Shown: positions 1 to 6,159 of the stretch, piece after piece
Numbering within the stretch: position 1 is the first letter of the stretch
How the letters are laid out: every line of letters begins with the position of its first letter
Assembly (NCBI GenBank): GCA_016288175.1
Contig: JAEEYN010000033.1
Location: 1 to 8,653, forward strand
DNA length: 8,653 nucleotides
Direction of reading: 5' to 3'
From: Bacillota bacterium
GTDB lineage: Bacteria; Bacillota; Clostridia; Christensenellales; CAG-138
The notes under the pieces: model-generated
What the model was told of the DNA's origin: nothing
Databases searched by the model: none
What the model saw: the letters and a program-made list of their open reading frames with translations, nothing else
Translations under genes and position numbers: made by a program

Positions 1-555
1 CCCTACGCGCGCTACTCGGACGACATCATCCTCTTCGCCCCGACGCGGGAGGAGGCGGAGGCGCACGCGGCTTTTGTGCGCGCCTTCCTTGCGGAAAAGG
101 GGCTTTCGGTGAACCCGGATAAGGAAAGCTTCGCTTCGCCGGAGGAGGGCTGGACCTTCCTCGGCTTCAGTTATAAGGACGGCACGGCGGATATTGCCGC
201 GGCGACGGTCGAAAAGCTCAAAAAGAAGATGCGGAGGAAAACGCGGACCCTCGCAAGATGGCGCGACCGCAACGGGCTCGAGGGCGAGCGCGCGGCGAAG
301 GCGTTCATCCGGATTTTCAACCGCAAGCTGCTCGACAATTCGCAGGATAACGAGCTCACATGGAGCCTCTGGTTCTTTTCCGTGATAAATACCGTGGAAT
401 CGCTTAAAAAGATCGATGCCTACGCGCAGGAATGCATCCGCTTTCTGATCAGCGGAAAGCGAACGAAGGCTCGCTTCAACGTTCGCTATGAGGACATGAA
501 AAAGCTCGGATACAGGAGCCTGGTGCACGAGTATTTTGCTTACGGAGAAAAATGA
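1..555 (+). CDS. Reverse transcriptase, C-terminal part (5' end cut by window edge)
   Basis: The frame is open from base 1 and reads PYARYSDDIILFAP. YSDD is the YxDD metal-binding motif of the reverse transcriptase palm. The GTG at 76 lies inside the domain, so it is not the true start. About 184 residues are present. After YSDD come a helix with the NPDK stretch (motif 6 region), then WTFLGF (motif 7, FLG-type), then a basic thumb-like helix rich in K and R. The C-terminus is mostly helical and ends in a basic tail with KKLGYRSLVHEY. Fingers, N-terminal palm and any upstream RNA or partner gene are outside the window. No HNH endonuclease follows and I could not fold a group II intron domain V downstream. 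It could belong to a group II-like, retron or 'unknown group' (UG) lineage. It lacks clear hallmarks of diversity-generating retroelement enzymes in the part visible. That it is an RT is confident; its class is open. Confidence 0.88.
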   Translation, partial: PYARYSDDIILFAPTREEAEAHAAFVRAFLAEKGLSVNPDKESFASPEEGWTFLGFSYKDGTADIAAATVEKLKKKMRRKTRTLARWRDRNGLEGERAAKAFIRIFNRKLLDNSQDNELTWSLWFFSVINTVESLKKIDAYAQECIRFLISGKRTKARFNVRYEDMKKLGYRSLVHEYFAYGEK

Positions 556-625
556 GCGGTGATACTGATCCGTACGCGGACCGGCTGTGACGGCTCCGGC
601 CGTTTAATTGAACCGTATTACAGGC

Positions 626-660
626 AAAACAAAAACCCCGCTGCTCGGGAGCCGCGGGGT
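626..660 (-). terminator. Rho-independent terminator of the 152-residue membrane protein gene
   Basis: A 7-bp GC-rich stem (ACCCCGC at 635-641 with GCGGGGT at 654-660) carries a 12-base loop that can form a further small helix. On the minus strand the stem is followed at once by TTTTTGTTTT (635-626), the expected U-rich tract. It ends the gene starting at 1153. On the plus strand it is followed only by CTTGCTTT, so it may also weakly stop transcription from the convergent reverse transcriptase gene. Confidence 0.85.
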
Positions 661-694
661 CTTGCTTTAAGAATAAAGATTTATAATGCCGAAA

Positions 695-1153
695 TTATTC
701 TTCCTTGCCTGCGAGGAAGGCACATGCACCGGCGCCGAGGTGGAAGATCATAACAAGCCAGCCGGTGAAGCCGATGTGGACGCCGGCTTTACCGCCCATA
801 GCTTTGACTAAATCCATTGCCTTGCCGACATCGCCGCCCTTACCAACGAAGAATGCGATAAGGAAGAGTAAGAACGAAAGCGCTGCAGCGCCCATCGCGA
901 CCTTAAAGAACAGAGCTTCTTTGTCTGCCATTATACCGAAAGTCGGGAGAAGCAGGCAAGCGATGCCAATGAGGTCGATGATAATAATGAGGACCATAGC
1001 CCAGGTGACTTTCATATCGCCCATGGAACCGCCTTCGCTTTCGCTTCGCCCTCCGTAGGACATCGTTGCATTGAACACCTTGGTGAACGACATGATCATG
1101 CCGAGCAGAAGCAGACCGGCTGCGATGTAGATTAAGAGCTTTTTCTTTTCCAT
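695..1153 (-). CDS. Small four-helix membrane protein, unknown function
   Basis: A 152-residue protein of no family I recognise. It starts MEKKKLL, and four hydrophobic segments are visible at about residues 5-23, 50-71, 81-103 and 125-147. By the positive-inside rule the lysine-rich N-terminus would be cytoplasmic. The loop between helices 1 and 2 (about 24-49) is Gly/Ser/Glu-rich and would be external; the loop between helices 3 and 4 is glycine- and lysine-rich (GKGGDVGKAM). The start is supported by AAAGGAAG about 7 bases upstream of the ATG. It is a single-gene unit: near-consensus promoter at 1205-1233, terminator at 626-660. The tight promoter and terminator suggest steady or high expression. 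There is no signal peptidase site, catalytic motif or metal-ligand cluster. Its neighbours give no functional hint. Confidence 0.8.
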   Translation of the reverse strand: MEKKKLLIYIAAGLLLLGMIMSFTKVFNATMSYGGRSESEGGSMGDMKVTWAMVLIIIIDLIGIACLLLPTFGIMADKEALFFKVAMGAAALSFLLFLIAFFVGKGGDVGKAMDLVKAMGGKAGVHIGFTGWLVMIFHLGAGACAFLAGKEE

Positions 1154-1204
1154 GATTTTCTTCCTTTCTAAGAAAAAAGATTATCCATTACAGGATATAC
1201 ACAC

Positions 1205-1233
1205 ATGATACATTAAATGAGCGGAATTGTCAA
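1205..1233 (-). promoter_or_regulatory. Sigma-A-type promoter for the 152-residue membrane protein
   Basis: On the minus strand a perfect -35 box TTGACA (1233-1228) is followed by a 17-base spacer and the -10 box TATCAT (1210-1205; five of six matches to TATAAT). Transcription should begin near 1198, giving a leader of roughly 45 bases before the ATG at 1153. No operator-like palindrome was seen in the leader. Confidence 0.8.
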
Positions 1234-1345
1234 CAGAAAATACAGAAAATTTAGCGTTCCGGAAGGGATCGCCGGTTCGGAAGACAGCGCGGGAGCGCCG
1301 CGGAGATTTTGCCCGAAACACAGACGGCTGCCTTCAGCTCCTGTG

Positions 1346-1374
1346 AAAAACCGACCCCGGGGAGGGATCGGTTT
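1346..1374 (-). terminator. Rho-independent terminator of the cyclophilin lipoprotein gene
   Basis: AAACCGA (1348-1354) pairs with TCGGTTT (1368-1374), and an inner CCC/GGG helix extends the stem past a bulged A. On the minus strand the 3' arm runs into TTTTTC, a short U-tract. It lies 32 bases beyond the TAA stop at 1408-1406, the expected place for the end of this transcript. Confidence 0.72.
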
Positions 1375-1405
1375 GAAACTCCGTATTGATGCAGAATGAG
1401 CCGGT

Positions 1406-2080
1406 TTACGGTTCCGGAAGCTTATTCGGTTCCGGGAGCTCCGGACCTTCGATCGTGATCGACTTTATCACGACGGGCGTAAGGGGCTTGTTGCTGCGGT
1501 CGGTTTCGACTGCGGCGATGCGGTCAACAACGTCCATGCCCTCGAGCACCATGCCGAATGCGGCATAGCCGCCGTCAAGGCTCGGGTAATCGACGTGCAT
1601 GATGAAGAACTGGCTGCCCGCGCTGTCTAAGGGCTTCGAGCGCCTTGCCATCGAAATGACGCCGCGGGTGTGCTTCAGCGGATTGTCGAAGCCGTTCTGC
1701 GCGAATTCGCCCTTGATGCAGTAACCCGGTCCGCCGGTGCCGTTGCCGTTCGGGTCGCCGCCCTGGATCATAAAGCCGCTGATGACGCGGTGGAAGGTGA
1801 GGCCGTCATAGAAGCCCTGCCTTGCGAGATAGCAGAAGTTGCGGACGGTTTCCGGCGCGATGTCGGGATAGAGCTCCAGCCTGATGACGCCGCCGTCCTC
1901 CATGGTGATGGTTGCAAAGATCTTTTCCATATTTTCTCCTTCCGGTGTGGTTTCGGGTTCGGTCTTGTTGCCGTCCTGCGTGGTTTCGGGCGCCGCGGTG
2001 GGCTGCGCTTCGCCGGCGGGTTTGCAGCCGCCAAGGGTCAGAAAGGCGCAAAGCAGCAGGATCGCGATAAGCTTTTTCAT
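1406..2080 (-). CDS. Peptidyl-prolyl cis-trans isomerase, cyclophilin type, lipoprotein
   Basis: Catalyses cis-trans isomerisation of Xaa-Pro bonds, probably folding exported proteins at the outer face of the membrane. The chosen ATG (2080) has GGAGGT six bases upstream. An in-frame ATG 13 codons earlier would bury the signal peptide. Residues 1-18 are a lipoprotein signal with lipobox LGGC (Cys19 lipidated). Residues 20-50 are a Pro/Thr/Glu-rich linker. The cyclophilin domain spans about 52-216: FHRV (Arg98 the catalytic arginine), FMIQGGDP (103-110) and GSQFFI (155-160) are all present. The residue matching the cyclosporin-contacting Trp121 of human cyclophilin A is Ser167 (in PSLDG), so low cyclosporin sensitivity is expected, as in many bacterial members. 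At 224 residues it has normal family length plus the lipoprotein leader. It begins 54 bases after the YcaQ stop and may be the last gene of that operon or use the weak promoter at 2110-2138. Confidence 0.93.
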   Translation of the reverse strand: MKKLIAILLLCAFLTLGGCKPAGEAQPTAAPETTQDGNKTEPETTPEGENMEKIFATITMEDGGVIRLELYPDIAPETVRNFCYLARQGFYDGLTFHRVISGFMIQGGDPNGNGTGGPGYCIKGEFAQNGFDNPLKHTRGVISMARRSKPLDSAGSQFFIMHVDYPSLDGGYAAFGMVLEGMDVVDRIAAVETDRSNKPLTPVVIKSITIEGPELPEPNKLPEP

Positions 2081-2109
2081 AAGAGTACCTCCGATATTTC
2101 GGTGAAACA

Positions 2110-2138
2110 AGTTTAACATAAACGGGCGTGAAAATCAA
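2110..2138 (-). promoter_or_regulatory. Possible weak promoter for the cyclophilin gene
   Basis: On the minus strand TTGATT (2138-2133) and TAAACT (2115-2110) are separated by 17 bases; each matches four of six consensus positions. The -35 overlaps the stop codon of the upstream YcaQ gene. No terminator was found between the two genes, so read-through is equally possible. In the mRNA a small hairpin (CCGA/TCGG) touches the Shine-Dalgarno sequence; I attach no weight to it. Confidence 0.35.
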
Positions 2139-2512
2139 TCTTCGGGCCGAAAACCCTCCGGCAGGATGAGCTCGCGGCAGTTATTGAAGCGGGCGAAACG
2201 GTCCGCTGCGGCGCGGATGGCGGCTCTCAGACGGACGCCGGCGCGCACACCGTCCTCGAGCCAAATGTTTTTGACTGTCAGCACACCCGTTTTGCGGTCG
2301 GGTATCGCTTCGATCCTGCCGATGAAGCTTTCGCCGTAAACGACGGGGAGCACGTAATAGCCGTATTTGCGCTTCTCCGCGGGAGTGTAGATCTCCCAGG
2401 TATACGAAAAATCGAAGATGCGCGCGATGAGTGGCTTATCCCAGAGGAGAGGATCAAGCGGCGCTAAAAACTCGCAGCGCGGACGGAATTTCGCGGCGGC
2501 GCGGCCTTTTCC
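2135..2512 (-). pseudogene. C-terminal part of YcaQ/AlkZ-type DNA glycosylase, out of frame with its N-terminus
   Basis: Translating the minus strand in the frame of the TGA at 2137-2135 gives an uninterrupted YcaQ C-terminus: RPRCEFLAPLDPLLWD, then WEIYTPAEKRKYGYYVLPVV, then ESFIGRIE. The EFLAPLDxLLWD and KRxYGYYVLP stretches are hallmarks of this family. The first 299 residues of the gene lie in another frame that stops at 2464. The whole locus 2135-3363 is 1229 bases; adding one base gives 409 codons plus stop, the normal length of the family (E. coli YcaQ has 410 residues). The break therefore looks like one missing base at about 2490-2520, most naturally in the T-run at 2507-2510. A real disabling mutation and a sequencing or assembly slip cannot be told apart here. 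I saw no X-XXY-YYZ slippery heptamer. The only start codon for separate translation is a GTG at 2353. Confidence 0.85.
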
Positions 2513-3363
2513 GCGAGGGGAAGATCCTCCGAACGAAGATAGAGCGGGCTGCCGACGCCTTCAACATGCGCCTCTGTGATGCGGCCATCGGCGAGGAGCT
2601 GCGCGAACGCTTCGCGGCGCTCCTCCGTTCCGAAGCTCGCAAAGCCGGAAAGACCGAGGAAGGCCGGGGAATTGCGGTTCCATAGAAGCCCGATGGCGCC
2701 GACGCGCTTCATGATGCGCCATTTGAGGTGCTCCGTTTCGTCCGGCAGCGGGTCCGGCGCGTTCAGGTATTCCGTCGGGATGCAGCGCTCCGCAAGGTCG
2801 TAGCTTTTGCGCGTGCCGGTCTTGTGGTGGATCGCGAGCTCGCCGGAGGTAAAAAGCTGCTCGAGCACCGAGCGCGCGGCGTTCGCTTCGCCGTGCCAGT
2901 TCCCGCTCCAGTGGATCGCGGAATGCCACTGCGTTTTGCCTTCGATTGGCAGGGATGAGGAATCGACTGGACCGTGCTTTCCGATATAGCCGAGCGCTTC
3001 TTCCCGGAGTGCGGCCATATCCGGGAACTGCTCCGCGTGGGCTTTGCAGTGCTCGCGGTAGCGGGAGAAATAAGGCCAGCTCTCAACAGGGAGGATCGCG
3101 AGCTCCTTATCGAGGTAATCGAAGAGCCGACGGTCCTTATAAAGCAGGTCATAGAGCGTCTTTTTCGTGAACCTGCCGACGCGGGACTGAAGAGTCAGCT
3201 CCGCGTTCCGCCCGCAGACGTCCACCGGGTCGAACTGGATGCAGCCGCATCGGCGGATGTAATCGAGAGCGCCTTCTTTGCCGACAAAACGCCGCTCGCC
3301 GAGAAGCCCCTGATGAAGGAGCAGAAAACGGCGCGCGGCGGCTTTTGAAAGGGTTATTGCCAT
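2464..3363 (-). CDS. YcaQ/AlkZ-family winged-helix DNA glycosylase, N-terminal 299 residues (frameshifted)
   Basis: Members of this family remove alkylated bases and unhook interstrand DNA crosslinks (azinomycin B crosslinks for Streptomyces AlkZ, nitrogen-mustard crosslinks for E. coli YcaQ). The enzyme acts on DNA in the cytoplasm as tandem winged helices. The catalytic QxD motif is visible as Gln43-Phe44-Asp45 in CIQFDPVDV. Further family signatures are LFDYLDKELAILP (about residues 80-92), YFSRYR, and WNGN-like WSGNWHGE around residue 155. The frame runs into SEDLPLAEKA and then loses homology before a TAG at 2466-2464; the rest of the protein continues in another frame at 2512-2135. The ATG at 3363 lies six bases after the TruA stop, with only a poor ribosome binding site, so translation is probably coupled to truA. 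Unless the frameshift is an artefact, this product lacks the last quarter of the protein and is likely inactive. Confidence 0.87.
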   Translation of the reverse strand: MAITLSKAAARRFLLLHQGLLGERRFVGKEGALDYIRRCGCIQFDPVDVCGRNAELTLQSRVGRFTKKTLYDLLYKDRRLFDYLDKELAILPVESWPYFSRYREHCKAHAEQFPDMAALREEALGYIGKHGPVDSSSLPIEGKTQWHSAIHWSGNWHGEANAARSVLEQLFTSGELAIHHKTGTRKSYDLAERCIPTEYLNAPDPLPDETEHLKWRIMKRVGAIGLLWNRNSPAFLGLSGFASFGTEERREAFAQLLADGRITEAHVEGVGSPLYLRSEDLPLAEKAAPPRNSVRAASF

Positions 3364-3369
3364 AGGTTT

Positions 3370-4158
3370 TCAGGTTTTTTGGAGGGAATTGCTTTCGAGG
3401 AGCGCTTCGGTATCGAATTCGCCGTACTCCACGCGCCAAAGCGTCAGCCCGTGCGCAGGCGCGGTGTCGCCCGCGTTCTCGCGGTGTGGGTCCGAAAGCG
3501 CTTTTTCGATCACGGAAACGTCGTCGTAGCCCATGCCGATGCGCAGCATCGTTCCGACCATGATGCGGACCATGTTATAAAGGAAGCCGCTGCCCGCAAC
3601 GTCGAAGAAGAGCAGATCGCCTTCGCGACTCCATTCGGCGCGGTAGACCGTCCGGACCGTTGTCGCGGATTTCGTGCCGACCGCTTTGAACGCGGCGAAA
3701 TCATGCTCGCCGAGGAAGAGCGCCGCCGCTTCGTTCAGCTTTTGAAGATCGAGCGGATAGTGGATATGCAGCGCACGGTCGAAGCTCATCGCGCTGTCGT
3801 GGAGGGTATTCAAAACCGTATAGCGGTAATGCTTTTTCCGAACCGAGAAGCGGGAATGGAAATCCGGCGAAGGCGCGTCGAAGCTCGCCTTGACGCGGAT
3901 ATCCTTCGGCAGATAGGTATTGAGGGCAAACGCAAATTTATCCGCGGGGATGCGGCTCTCCGTATCGAAATGCGCGACCTGCGCGCGGGCATGGACGCCG
4001 CTGTCCGTGCGGCCGGAGGCGTGGAGGGAGATATCCTCGCCTGTCAGCTTTTTGAGCGCGGCGCGGAGCACCTCCTGGACGGAAACGCCGTTCGGCTGAA
4101 CCTGCCAGCCGACGTAGTTCGTTCCGCGGTATTCGATTACAAGGACTATGCGTTTCAA
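3370..4158 (-). CDS. truA: tRNA pseudouridine(38-40) synthase TruA
   Basis: Converts uridines 38, 39 and 40 in the anticodon stem-loop of many tRNAs to pseudouridine. At 262 residues it is full length for the family. The N-terminus (EYRGTNYVGWQ, residues 9-19) is typical. The catalytic aspartate is Asp52 in GRTDSGVHA; the conserved tyrosine is Tyr111 in KKHYRY; GFLYNMVRIMVGT spans 191-203 and the C-terminal APAHGLTLW 233-241. The start is a TTG at 4158 with GGAG six bases upstream. It is chosen because MKRIVLVI is exactly where family members begin and no in-frame ATG fits. It starts 26 bases after the alanyl-tRNA editing gene and ends six bases before the YcaQ start, so the three are very probably one transcript. 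The rare start codon may lower its translation relative to its neighbours. Confidence 0.97.
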   Translation of the reverse strand: MKRIVLVIEYRGTNYVGWQVQPNGVSVQEVLRAALKKLTGEDISLHASGRTDSGVHARAQVAHFDTESRIPADKFAFALNTYLPKDIRVKASFDAPSPDFHSRFSVRKKHYRYTVLNTLHDSAMSFDRALHIHYPLDLQKLNEAAALFLGEHDFAAFKAVGTKSATTVRTVYRAEWSREGDLLFFDVAGSGFLYNMVRIMVGTMLRIGMGYDDVSVIEKALSDPHRENAGDTAPAHGLTLWRVEYGEFDTEALLESNSLQKT

Positions 4159-4179
4159 GCTTTTCTCCGTAGTCTTTTC

Positions 4180-4196
4180 GCGGCTCAGTCAGCCGC
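4180..4196 (-). other. Perfect hairpin over the stop codon of the alanyl-tRNA editing gene
   Basis: GCGGCT (4180-4185) and AGCCGC (4191-4196) form a perfect 6-bp stem with a 5-base loop that spans the TGA of the upstream gene, about 20 bases before the TruA start. No U-tract follows on the minus strand, so it is not a standard terminator. It could stabilise or process the mRNA between the two genes, or be chance in GC-rich sequence. Confidence 0.45.
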
Positions 4197-5414
4197 TTTC
4201 ACGATATAGCTTTTGAGCATCGCGAGCGTTTCGGCGTCGACCTGCCTCTCCGTCTTGCCCTGCGCGAAGAGGGGACCGCCTCCGCCCTTGCCGTTGACGG
4301 CGGCGTTGACGGCGGAGCAGAGTTCCTTCATCGAAAGCTTTCCGCCCGCGGAACAGGCCATGCGGTAATCCGTTCCGGCGGCGGAAGGCGCGAAGAGCAG
4401 GGCGATCCAGGGCGCACCGCCGTTCGCGGCGAGGGAATCGCAGACAAGGCGGATATCGTTCGCGTTCATGCCTTCGAGGATCCCGGCGATGACGGCGGTC
4501 TTGCCGCTGCGCTCCGCCGAAGCCTTTCCGAGAAGCTCCGCGGCGGTTTTTCCGGCAAGGAGAGCCGATTTCTGCTTTAGCTCCGCCTTGAGCGAAGCAA
4601 GCTCGTCCATCTGTTTGCGGACGACCTTCGGCAGCTCCTCGCGGGAGGTCGAATACTGCCTCGCAAGGGCGGTGAGGGAGTTATGCTCGGCGACAGCGGC
4701 TTCCGCAGCGCGCCTTCCGCAGGCGAACCAGAGGCGGGTGCCGCCCTTGTAGTGCTGCGCGTCGGTGATGCGGATCGCACCGACCATACCGGTCCTTTCG
4801 AGATGCGTGCCGCAGCATGTGCAGGAATCGATCTTGCCGTTGTCGATATAGACGATGCGAACCTCGCCCTGCGCCTTTTCCGCGCGCTTGCGGAGCTCGC
4901 GGCACATCGCGTCCGCTTCGTCGGTGACCTCTGTATGGACCGGCCTGTCGGCGCGTACGGCTTCGTTCGCGGCAAGCTCGAGCTTCTCGAGCTGTTCCGG
5001 CTCGAGCGGGATATCGAGGTCGATCGTGCAGTAGGTTTCCGCCATGTGGAAGCCGACATTTTTCGCGGAAAAGAGCCTGCTCGCGAGACCGGAGAGCATG
5101 TGCTCGCCCGTGTGCTGCTCACAGTGGTCGAGACGGCGGGGAAGGTCGAGCGTTATGCGAACCTTTTCGCCGGGAACGAAGGGCTTGTCACAGTAATGGA
5201 TGACCTCGCCGCCGACGGTGCGGCAGTCGAGTATCGCTGCGGTTTTGCCGTTCGCTTCGATGCTTCCCCCGTCCGGAAGCTGGCCGCCGCCCTCCGGGAA
5301 GATCATCGTGCGGTCGAGAGCGACAAGGAAGCGGCCGTCCTTTTCCTCGCAGGAAACGACGGCTGCCGTGCATTCGGTCACGGTCGGGAGCTGATAATAA
5401 AGGATCTCTGCCAT
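4185..5414 (-). CDS. Alanyl-tRNA editing protein, AlaX-L type (AlaRS editing domain plus DHHA1)
   Basis: A free-standing editing enzyme that hydrolyses mis-charged tRNA(Ala) (Ser- or Gly-tRNA(Ala)) in the cytoplasm, backing up alanyl-tRNA synthetase. Its 409 residues follow the AlaRS C-terminal half: a beta-barrel with PEGGGQ (40-45), the zinc-binding editing domain with HTGEH (His101, His105) and CCGTH (Cys200 and His204), a helical, probably coiled-coil linker at about 245-290, and a C-terminal DHHA1 domain ending in the glycine-rich NGKGGGGPLFAQGK (374-387). All four expected zinc ligands are present and no aminoacylation domain is attached. The ATG at 5414 has AAGGTG seven bases upstream. 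It is the first gene after the promoter at 5449-5478 and leads TruA and YcaQ. Grouping with TruA gives a tRNA-quality flavour to the operon. Confidence 0.95.
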   Translation of the reverse strand: MAEILYYQLPTVTECTAAVVSCEEKDGRFLVALDRTMIFPEGGGQLPDGGSIEANGKTAAILDCRTVGGEVIHYCDKPFVPGEKVRITLDLPRRLDHCEQHTGEHMLSGLASRLFSAKNVGFHMAETYCTIDLDIPLEPEQLEKLELAANEAVRADRPVHTEVTDEADAMCRELRKRAEKAQGEVRIVYIDNGKIDSCTCCGTHLERTGMVGAIRITDAQHYKGGTRLWFACGRRAAEAAVAEHNSLTALARQYSTSREELPKVVRKQMDELASLKAELKQKSALLAGKTAAELLGKASAERSGKTAVIAGILEGMNANDIRLVCDSLAANGGAPWIALLFAPSAAGTDYRMACSAGGKLSMKELCSAVNAAVNGKGGGGPLFAQGKTERQVDAETLAMLKSYIVKAAD

Positions 5415-5448
5415 AGCTTTTCACCTTTTCGGATTCTTTTTCGAGTCT

Positions 5449-5478
5449 ATTCTAACTCAGCATGAGCCGTTTCGTCAA
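5449..5478 (-). promoter_or_regulatory. Promoter of the alanyl-tRNA editing / truA / ycaQ operon
   Basis: On the minus strand TTGACG (5478-5473), an 18-base spacer and TAGAAT (5454-5449) each match five of six consensus positions. Transcription should start near 5442, about 28 bases before the ATG at 5414. It lies back to back with the promoter of the transporter genes; the two -35 boxes are 27 bases apart, so a regulator bound between them could affect both. No palindrome was seen there. Confidence 0.72.
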
Positions 5479-5505
5479 CAAAAACGGGGAAAACGGATAA
5501 AAACA

Positions 5506-5535
5506 TTGACAGCGAAAACGGCGGGAGTTTATAAT
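5506..5535 (+). promoter_or_regulatory. Promoter of the chromate-transporter-family gene pair
   Basis: A perfect -35 TTGACA (5506-5511) and a perfect -10 TATAAT (5530-5535) with an 18-base spacer. The start of transcription should be near 5542, leaving a leader of about 27 bases that contains the AGGAGG ribosome binding site (5556-5561). The leader is too short for a riboswitch. Such a consensus promoter suggests constitutive or strongly expressed genes unless a repressor acts. Confidence 0.85.
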
Positions 5536-5568
5536 CTCGGGTAGGAACGAACGGAAGGAGGAAAGGAA

Positions 5569-6159
5569 ATGAGTAAAAAACGGCTGATACTCGCGCTGTT
5601 TTGGACCTTTTTCCGCATCGGCATTTTCACCTTCGGCGGCGGCTACGCGATGATCGCGATCATTGAAAACATCTGCGTGGAAAAGAAAAAATGGATCACG
5701 CACGACGATATGATGAACATCACCGTCATCGCGGAATCGACACCCGGCCCGATAGCCGTCAACTGCGCGACCTTCGTCGGATATAAGCAGGCGGCGTTTT
5801 GGGGTGCGGTCGCGGCGACCTTCGGTGTCGTGCTGCCTTCGTTTATTATAATATTCCTTATTTCGCTTTTCCTCGATAACCTGCTTGAGATCCGCGCCGT
5901 CGCAAGCGCGTTCAAGGGCATCAAACTCGCCGTGGGGCTGCTGATCGTTTCCGCGGCGGTCAATATGATGATCAAGATGAAGAAAAAGCCGCTTCCGCTC
6001 GCGATACTCGGCCTTTCGTTCGCGGCGATGCTGGCTGTCAACATCTTTTCGCTGAACTTTTCGTCCATCAGTCTGATGCTTATCGCGGCGGCGGTGAGCC
6101 TCGCTGTCTTCGGCGTCACCCGTATGCGGGGGAAGGAGGGCCGAAATGATCCTTCTTGA
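5569..6159 (+). CDS. chrA: Chromate transporter family (CHR) protein, first short subunit
   Basis: CHR proteins are membrane transporters named for chromate efflux. Short members (about 200 residues) come in adjacent pairs equivalent to the two halves of long ChrA, and both halves are needed in the Bacillus pair that has been studied. This 196-residue protein shows the family signatures FTFGGGYAMI (20-29) and ESTPGPIAVN (56-65), with about five or six hydrophobic segments, including roughly 77-103, 118-133, 141-160 and 166-183. The charged stretch VEKKKWI (37-43) is a typical loop of the family. AGGAGG lies seven bases before the ATG. Its 3' end overlaps the next gene by 14 bases, so the two are translationally coupled. 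In an anaerobe the physiological substrate may not be chromate; no neighbouring metal regulator is present. Confidence 0.93.
   Translation: MSKKRLILALFWTFFRIGIFTFGGGYAMIAIIENICVEKKKWITHDDMMNITVIAESTPGPIAVNCATFVGYKQAAFWGAVAATFGVVLPSFIIIFLISLFLDNLLEIRAVASAFKGIKLAVGLLIVSAAVNMMIKMKKKPLPLAILGLSFAAMLAVNIFSLNFSSISLMLIAAAVSLAVFGVTRMRGKEGRNDPS

Noticed and set aside
556..630. Possible group II intron domain V/VI just after the reverse transcriptase, including a TCCG-TACG-CGGA hairpin at 569-580
   Set aside because: The 4-bp stem with a UNCG-type loop is real, but the long two-part helix, catalytic triad and bulge of domain V could not be built, and no splice boundary was found.
1217..1399. Short plus-strand open frame of 60 codons in the intergenic region
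   Set aside because: No ribosome binding site; it overlaps the minus-strand promoter and the terminator of the cyclophilin gene.
2490..2520. Programmed ribosomal frameshift in the YcaQ gene
   Set aside because: The needed shift is one base back, but no X-XXY-YYZ heptamer or stimulatory structure is evident, and the family is not known for recoding.
3379..4209. Long open frame on the plus strand opposite truA (276 codons)
   Set aside because: It is antisense to a clear TruA, lacks a ribosome binding site and has arginine/alanine-rich shadow composition.
4683..5465. Long open frame on the plus strand opposite the alanyl-tRNA editing gene (260 codons)
   Set aside because: It is a shadow of a conserved gene in GC-rich DNA with no recognisable domain and runs into the promoter region.
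5536..5568. Riboswitch or attenuator in front of the transporter genes
   Set aside because: The leader is only about 27 bases and has no room for an aptamer or terminator.
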